60,374 nucleotides of DNA. It comes from Acidobacteriota bacterium. Lineage in GTDB: Bacteria; Acidobacteriota; Thermoanaerobaculia; Multivoradales; J023. Below, piece by piece: positions 26,301 to 35,300 of this stretch. The number at the start of each line of letters is the position of its first letter. Within the stretch, counting starts at the first letter, position 1. A model generated the notes under the pieces. That model saw nothing but the letters and a program-made list of their open reading frames with translations. It did no database searches and was not told the origin of the DNA. The DNA is taken from positions 1-60,374 of the forward strand of contig JAJCXO010000152.1 in assembly GCA_029263395.1 (NCBI GenBank). The letters are read 5' to 3'. Both the position numbers and the translations under genes were made by a program.

Positions 26301-29300
26301 GCTCGGTATTCAGCGCTTGGGCGATGAGGAACGGTGCGTGGAAGAAGATCTCCCAGTAGTAGATGCCGTTGGCGCTGTGGAAGTCGAGGTGAGAGCTGAT
26401 CGGCGGGTTCGGGATCTGGTCGGTGACCCTGATGGTTGTCGGAGCGTTCGCGCCGACAGCGCTCGAGAACGTGGGCGTTTCGTCAATCTCCTGAGTTTCC
26501 AGGCTCAACAGACGGTCGAGGCCGCCGCCGAACAAACGCTGGTTGAGTTGCGACGCGGTCGAGGTGGTCAAGCGGATGAGGTCGAACTGTGCGGTCTCGA
26601 GTTCATAGGGCTGTGCTTCTTGCGGATCGTCGAGGACGTACCGGATGTACTCGCCGTCCTTGAACAAGACCAGGCGATTCGGATCCCGGGTGACCAGGGC
26701 CGCGTCGATCCCGCTCATGAATTCAGGGTGAAGATTTCCCCAATTACCGCGAATCGGTTGGTAGGTGAGCTCCTGTCCGGGTTCCTGGCCCTCGTCGAGG
26801 CGGGCATAGACGTTCCCCGCAAACAGGTAGACACGGTCTTGCAAGGTAAACGCCGCGGACACTGTCTTGCCCCGCCACCACAGGAAAGTCCCGTACTGGC
26901 GATAAGTCTTCGGGTAGCCTCGATCGCACAGCCGTCCGGCGCCGGCGGCGCCCAGGGAATAACGCAGCAGCTGGTTGCCGCTGATCAGGTATAGTCGGCT
27001 GTCGTGGGTCCAGGCGGCATCGACGCCACGTTCCACCACGTTGGTCATGACCCGCCCCCAACGCGGGTACACCGGCTGAGTGGTCGCCACGTTGTCCAAC
27101 CACGCGAAAACCTGGTCGCGGAAGAACACCGTCTGCCGGCCGGTGCTGAACGCGGCATCCACGTGAGTCCATTCGGGTAGACCGTCGGGATTGCCAGCCA
27201 GCGGCTGCGGGTACCCCTGGTCCATGTTGTGGTAGTTATCGTCGCTATAACGGATGTAGGAGGCGCCGCTGAAGAGGAACGTATTGGGACCGATGCGGCA
27301 CGCCGCGTCGACGTGGTTGGCACGGGTGAAGACGTTCGACTCGATCCCCCAATGATCTGCCACTGCTTTGCCGTCCCAGACCCGGATCAAAGCCACCAGG
27401 GTTTGGACGGTGAGCCCCGCGGCCGGGAAAGTCCTGTACTCCTGGTCGCTGAACAAGTACACCCGACCGTCTCGTCCGATGAAGGCGGCGTGGATCCGCC
27501 TACCCAACTCCTCGGGCTCGCCTCCCTCCACCTCGAGCCGTTCGCCGACGAACGCGACCACTACGTCATCGAACGCCAGGTTTGCCCAGGGTTCTGGGCC
27601 GGGGACCGGGTCCGCGACGAGGCTGTCTTGGAATCGGTAGAGCTTTCCGTCGTTGCCGAACAGGGCGATGACACCATTCTCTTTGTAGGCCGCGGTGACC
27701 CCTACGGGTTTGAAAGCGTCGTCGTTGTTGGTGCAACCCAAGTCGTCGAGGACCTCGAATAGGGTCCTCCGCTTCGGGTAATCCTCGTCACACAGGTCAT
27801 AAGCTGCCCCGGTGTAGCGCACGACTTGCCCGCCGATGAGGTAGGTGTGCTCGCCGTGGACGAAGCCGCCGGTCACCGGCTTGGCGTTGTCGGGGTTGGT
27901 GAAGGTATTCGGTGCCCTGCCCCAGTGGCGGTTGATCGCCATAGGGTTGCCGGGCTCCCCACCCTGTACGAACGTGCCGTCGCCCAGGAAGAAGTAGGTG
28001 GAGCCGAAGCGGCCTTCGACCGCCGCCTGAATCGGGCCCTGCTGGGGAAACCCGTCGTTGTTGCCGTCCAACGACTTGACGCCGTCCCGGTCGGCCCAAT
28101 TCAAGCTCGAATCCGCCGAGTACTCGAGATACTGCGAGCCGCGGAAGAGGTACAAGATGTTGTTGCGAAAGAGCGCGGCGTCAACGGCGCTGTCCCGCGC
28201 GACCAGGTTGAAGACGTGGCCCCAGCGGAGGCTGGTAGTGGCGATCTCGAACGGCCCGTCGACCTGCTGCCGGACAGCGTACTGTCCGCCCTCGCCATTG
28301 ACGTCGTGGTTGTCGAAGAAGACAGAGCCGGTCTCGGGCCCTGTCCCAGGCACCTCGACCGCTGCGTCGATGCGGCTCCATTCAGGGAACTCACCGTTGT
28401 GCTCGGCCAAGGGCTGCAAGATGTTGTCGGGACCAAGGGATGGCTCGGAGGGTTTGCAGAGGAAACTACCGCCCTTGTGATCAAAGCTGAACCAGGGCCC
28501 CTCGGACGACTGCTGGGTGGTGTTGAGGGTGATGACGTTGCCGCGCGCACGGATCTCCGCGGCTTCGGCTGCCGAGAACAGCCGGTTGATCAACTCATCG
28601 GGCGGGGCAGCAATCGGCGGACTGTCGGCGCTGCGGGTCACGAAGTCGTCGGAGAGCGAAAAAAAGCAGGATTGGGCCACGTCCGGGGTCCCCGGTGCGA
28701 TCCGGACGGCGTAGGTGCAGCCGACGAGAATGTTTTCGTGGTTGTTGGCTTCGATCCTGGCCGCGTTCTCCACGTGGAGCTGGACTCCGGTGATGAACGA
28801 GGTTTCCTTGATCTCAGCGCGCAGCAGCTGGGGCTGCGTCCATTCCTGGTTCAGATTGTAGAAGGAGAACCGGATCCTGATGTGATATTCGAACCCCGCG
28901 TCGTTGCTCACCCGCTGTCCGCCGTCGACGTCTTCGGTCTTGATGACGGTGGAATCCGACTCCACTACCTGGGTCTCGACCTCGGCCCAGAAGACAAACA
29001 CGCGTCCGAAGGCGAACACCGGATCCACCTTGTTGGCGTCGATCTCGACGCCAACGGAGAGCCAGGGCTGCCAGACTACCGATTGAGTCTGCCCTTGTGA
29101 GAAGGCCGCAGTGCGATAGTAGTGTGTCCTCGGATCCGTGCGGGTGTGCCCGAACAGCACCAGCTCCTTGTCGTGACGACTCTCAGGATCGTCGTAGACG
29201 TAGCCGCCGGAAATCGCCAGCCGCGACACTTCGGTGTATTCGTCGAGGTACGTCTTGTAAACGCGTTGGGCGGAGATGTCGGTAATCTCCCCCTGCAGGA

Positions 29301-32300
29301 GCTCGTCTTCGAGGGTCTGGAACGCTGGCGTCTTGGTGTCGCGTAGCTCCGGACGGATGAAGTTCTCGGGGTAGAGGAACACCTTGCGGTTGGCCTCCCA
29401 CACCCGGTAATTTTTCATCCACTGCCATTGCTCTCGGATTTGGTTCCGAGCGACGCCATCCGCAGTCCCCTCGGGGTCGAGGATCTCGAGGTTGACGAGA
29501 TAACGATGGAAATAGAGCTGGACAGCGGCTGCCGCTTCCTTGACCCGAGAAGTTTCGGCGCAGCTCTCCATCATCACGTCGATGAGCAGCCGCTCGTTGA
29601 GTTCGCGAACGTTCCCGACGCGGTCGTCGTGCGCCACAACATAGGCGACCAACGCGTCGCGCCGCAGCGTCGCCACCTCGTCGTCGACCTGACGCTGCAG
29701 GATTTGCCAGTCCTCACCGGTGTTACGGTTGCCCAAGAAGCGGTACAGCGTGTCAGCAACCCCTGTCGTGGCGCCTCCTCCGTCGCCATACAGCGGCCGC
29801 CAGACTTGCTCGTAAACCTCCTGCGGATACGAGCCCATACGGGTGGTAACACTCAAGATATCGTAGATGCGCAACACCAGCTCGATCTGGAACGCCGCCT
29901 CGGGCGATTCACTCACGACGCGTTGCAAGAAGCCGTCATGCCGTTTGAGCCACTGGACGTCGTTGATGTCAAAACCGAAAACCTCGGACAGCAGCTCATA
30001 GGGGACTCGGTTTTCATCGTGCAGGAAGTTGGTCAGCGAGCCCTCGCCGGACTGACTCTTCCGCGCCAGCGACCGATACCGTTGGACGAGCAGAATGTCT
30101 GCCAGGTGGATCGCGTTCCACTTGCCCCAGCGGCGCGTGAACGTCTGCGCATAAATCGCGTCCATTCTGCGATAGGTCGGGTCCTCGAAACGCACATAGA
30201 GGTCGTCACGTGTCAGGTAGGTCCGGCGGTCGAGCACAAAGCCACCGTGGATCCCCTCCTCGAATTCCACCGGCAGGTCACCCCAGTTGTCGCGGATCGA
30301 CAGCGGATAACCGGGGTCGACATGTTTGGCCGCGGGATCGCCATAACGTGCGAACCACGGTCCTTTGAAGATGTAGAGGGCTCTGTCGGGGCCAACAAAA
30401 GCCGCGTCGAGTACCGTGTTCTGGTCTTCGGACGGCGGCGCAAATGGGGTTGCGGCGCGGCCCCAGGTCGGACGGATCGGCTGCCGCTCGAGGGTCGCTA
30501 CGCCACCATCGGCGGTGACGCGCAAGTAGTCCTCATCTTTGAAGGCGTAAAAGCTCCCGTCGGTCCCTGGAAACGCCGCGTCCAAGTTGTGCTGGAAATC
30601 GTCGGGTAGGGATACCCCTGTTACGCCGGGCAAAACTTCGGTCAGCAGGTCGCCGATCGCCCGCGGATAACCGGGGTCGACGTACTCCTGGGACATGTCC
30701 TCGTAACGAGCGTATTGGTCGCCGGACAGCAGATAGGCGGCCCCCGACGGGCCGACGAAGGCAGCGTCGATACGGCCACGCCGCGCCAGCTCGTTGCGAA
30801 TGTGACCGAGGGACGACAGCGGTCGACGGCGCGTCAGCTCGGACGAGGCGGCGTGGAGCACGTCGCCTACGATGAGGTAAATCGAGCCAGTATCGACGAA
30901 GGCGGCGGTGATGCCAGCCGCGTCATCGTCCGCGAAGGGCTCGAGGACGGTTTCGAACGACTCCGGTAACGCCGCAAAGGCTGGTTCCTCGCGCAGCCGC
31001 CCGGCGACGGCCCGGGGATAACCGGCGTCGACGGTGCGATAGTCGGAGCCGGAGTACCGCACATATTGGTCGCCTGAAAACAGGAACGTCGCCTCACCGA
31101 CGACCACCGCGGCGTCGACCCGCCCGGTCAGCGCGATGCGGTTGTCGACGATACCCCAACGTTCGTCAATGCGTCGTGGCGGGTCGGCGGAAAAGGCGCC
31201 GTCCTGGTACAACGCGTACGTCTCGTGCGAGAAGAACCAGGTGGTTCCGTCCGGGGCGGTGAACGCTGTGTGGATGTCCTCGAAGTGCGGATGGACGTTG
31301 GGCAACTTCCGCCAGACCTGCTCGACGGGACGTGGCGGAGTCCAGATATCGCGCTCGACGTCATGCTGGATGAAGTTTCGGCCACGGAAGAGGAAGAGGT
31401 TGGGTTCCTCCACCAGCACAGCATCGACCCGGTCGAAACCCTCAGCGACAATTTCCGTCGGCACCTGCCAGAATTCGAAACCCGCTTGCTGGGGCGTGCC
31501 GTCAGCCTCGGTGTAGTTGTTACCCGAATAGGTGACGTAACGCAGCGTCCCGTCCTCGTCGGGCGCTTCGACCAGGTAGGTTTTGCCGCCGAGCACGTAG
31601 GCATGACGGACGTTATTGAGCCCACCCCAGTGTTCCGCGATGCCCTTCGGCAGGTCGTCGATGTGCTCGGAAATCGCTCGGGTAGCGTCCTCCTCGTCGA
31701 TGGTGTAAACGACAAATTGCTCGCCGCTGAACAAATAAACCTTGCCGTCCTGCCCGGTCAGCGCGGCGTCGACCCGGTTTTGTTCAACCAGGGTGTTGCG
31801 CACCCGCCCCCAAGCTTCGGCGGTCGGGTAAGAGCGCTGCAACACCGTGTCGAAACACTGGTTGTCCTTGAACAGGTATGTGTTGCGATCGGTGCCGTAG
31901 AGGATGGCACTCAAGCCGTTTTGAAACTCTTCAGCGGCCCGACGCAGCGCCCGTGGCCTCCCCGGCGTGACACTGCGATTCCGCAACTCGGGGTAGGAGA
32001 GGTGGTGCCAGCCGCTGGTGTCTTCGAAATACAACGCGCCATCTTCGAGACAGGCCGCCCGGATTCCCGCCGCGTCAGTCTGCAGGTCGTAGCTGCGATA
32101 AGCCTCCGACAGCAGGACGAGAATACTGTCGTCCTGGAAGAGGTAAAGGTTGCGTCGGTCGGCAAAAACGGCATCGAGGCGAGTGACCGAGCCCGGCTCG
32201 AGCTCTGTGAAACGCGGCTCGAGATGTAACGAGGTGCGCAGCTGAAGGGGGTAACCCTCGTCGACGTATTGATCGGTTGCCGCCCCGGTGTAGCGGTAGA

Positions 32301-35300
32301 ACTGGTCGCCGGAGAAGAGGTACATGTGCAGGGCCTCGACCTCTTGGGTCTCGCCGTCGACGTCTTCCTCGACCATCGATCGCAGGGTGAGGGCAGCGTC
32401 GACCCTACCGGTGCGCTGCAGATTGTTGCGCACCCGCCCCCAGCTGCCGCGGACCGCCCGCGGATAGGTGTCGTCGAGCTTGTTGTAGTCTGGATCGGAG
32501 TAGCGAACGAAAATACCCTCGCCGGGAGCCGGCATGTCGCCGAGGCTGGACAAGGCCAGAGAGGTACCGACTGGGACAACGGAGAACAGGTAGGTGCGGC
32601 CGTCCTTGCCGGTGAAGCCAGCGGTGATCGCGGAGAATGGTAGGCTGTCCCAGCCCTGACTGATCTCGCTGGGCTCCGACCACCAGCGGCGGTTGCGGTC
32701 GTAGCGGATGTATCGGTGGCCAGCGAACAGATAGGAACTACCGTCGACCCCGACAAAAACCGCGTCCGGGCTGGCGAAGCCTGCCTCGACCAGGGCCGCT
32801 GGAAGGTTCCACCAGTTGTCGTCGGTCGGTAGCGGATACCCCTCGTCGGCCGTGCTGTAGTCGCGGGTCGAAAAGCGCAGGTATTCGCCCACCCCTTGGG
32901 CGTTGGTACCGAACAGGTAGGTTTTGCCGTCCAAGACAAACGCGGCGTCGACGCGGCTGAGTCCGCCCCAATCAGGGGCGACAGAGCGCGGATACCCCTC
33001 ATCGACCCGGCGGAAGTTGACGCCGGAATAACGTACGTATTGATCTCCACTGAACAGGTAGACCTTACCGTCGAGGCCGGTGAAAGCGGCGTCGACGACA
33101 CCGCTTTCCGCCAACTGGTTGCGTACCCGACCCCAGCGGCTGACGGTTTGCCCCCAAACCCATTCCTGGGTCTGCGTTTGGATGACAAATTCTCGATCGG
33201 TGAACAGATAGACCCTTTCGTCCCACCCGGTAAAGCCGGCGTCGAGGCCACCGCAGAAGGAGTCCGGGAGTCCAGGAATGGCTTCGCGGAGGGGTTTCGG
33301 GTTGCCCTCGGCAGCGTACACCGGGTCGCTTTCTAGACTGTCGCGGTACACTAGAACGTCGTCGTTCAAGAATAGCCAGCACCACCCCAGGTAACTGACC
33401 ACCGCGTCGGGGCGCTTCATGTCGACGAAGGGATTGTCGACCCGGCCCAGCCGCTGGCCGATGGTCAGCAGCTCCGACGGCGCTTCGGACGAGGTAAAGA
33501 CATCTCCCTTGAACAGGAAGGTGGTGCTGCCGCTGGTCTCGAAGGCAGCGTCAACGCCGCCTTCAAACGGCTCGGCGACCGGCAGGTCACCCAACTCTAA
33601 GCGCCAATCCGGCCGCGCGGTGCGTGGATACCCCTCGTCGATGAGGTCATATGTGTCCTGGTACCGCACATACTGGTCGCCGGCCAACAGATACGTCCGG
33701 CCGTCGCGGGTGACAAATGCGGCGTCGAGGCGTTCGAGGTTGTCGAAGCGACTGTTCACCTCACCCCACAAACGCTCGGTTGGACCCCAACGTTCACTGC
33801 CAGGTTGGCGTTTGAGGTAGGTCGAGCCGGCCAGGATCCAGCCAGCACCGTCGCCGTCGACAAAGGCGGCATCCACCGAAGCGACGTCTGCCAGCTCGGG
33901 GGCGAGCTCGCTCAGGGGTCGGGGTTGCGCCGGCTCTTCGAGCAACTCACTGGTCTGGGCGTCGTAGGTCCAAACCAGCTGGCCATGGAAAAGTAGGATT
34001 TGGTTGTCCAATCCGGCAAGCAGGGCGTCGAAGTGTGTCAAGCCATCCGGCAAGGTGAGCTGTTCCGGAAACTTGTCGACCAAGTGCTGGTCGCCGAAGA
34101 CAACCGCGGTCTCCCGCGCATCGAGCCCCAGATGCCGCGCCAAAGCCGCCAGTTGCGCCATCCGCCGACGTGCCAGCCGAAAGCTGTGGTGCTCAGGTCG
34201 GGCCGTGATGTGGCCGAGGGGATCGATGTTGTCGAGAACCGGAGCCATGAGCTCACCCACCGCCTGAGAGGTGAGGCGGTAGACCTGGTCGAAGAGCACT
34301 GTTGTAACGTCGACCTCGAGTTCGAGATCTTCGGCCAGGGTGCTGACCACCAGCTCGCGCTGGCGCGCGGCCAGGTCCTTTAGCTGCCGGGTGATCTCGT
34401 CGCGGCGCGCCGTGAGCCGCCCCGCAACGTCGTGGATCAGGAAGAAGATCTCCTTGTTGAAGTCCTCGAAGGCTTCGATGGTGAACACCAGGGCGTGGTT
34501 GACGTTGCTGTAGGTTGCAACGTGGTCGAGTGTAAGCCGTCCATCCGCATTGAGAGCGCCACTCTCGGCCAGGATGTCGAGCAGCTCCGCAGCCTCTTCG
34601 GCGTTGATTTCGAGGGCGGCCAACGCGGTGGGAGTGAGTCGGTACTGCTGGGCGTCGAGGAGGATCTCGCGGACGGCCGCGGTCACCACGCGCGCACCCG
34701 CCGCGCCTAAATAGCCACCGAGCTCGAGGATGTTGTCATCAGCCAGCACTCGCGCCGCCGACGCCGCTTCGAGACGACCGTCCACAAGGTGCTCCGCTAG
34801 GGCCGCGTAAGCTTCGGCCGCTGCGATACGGTCTGCTACCTCGGCGAAGCTCTCGATGCGGAACGTCAGATAGCCGGACCGGAAGCGCTGAACGGCATCC
34901 TGTAAGGTCGCGAGGATAGTGTGGCGGTGAGGGTAAAAACGGATGGCGAGGTCGAAGGCGTCAACTTCGAGGGCGAGCAGCTCCGTTTTACCTTGGACGG
35001 CGCCCTGGTCATCCAGGTAGCCGTTGAACTCCAGGTTCTCCAGTAGCCCCTTGACCTCGTCCGGCGGCAGCGGCAGCTCGGCCCAAGTGCCGATATCAAC
35101 CGTCAGAGGGTGGGTGTCGAAGTTCTCGAGCTGAGTCGCAAGATGGGCGTGAACCGCCTCGGCGTGGAGCTGCAGCCCGCTGTCGACCTCGAGCCGCGCG
35201 GCGTTGGCGGGGTCCCTGAACAAAGCTGGGTCGGGAACGGTGCCCTGACTGTCGATCACCCCGATGAAGATCAGATTGTCATACAGCTCTTCAACCGCTG

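Noticed and set aside
26640..33880. Regular spacing suggesting a CRISPR or DNA tandem array
   Set aside because: The periodicity is at the protein level (hemopexin units of about 45-60 residues); DNA units are diverged and have no constant repeat or spacer.
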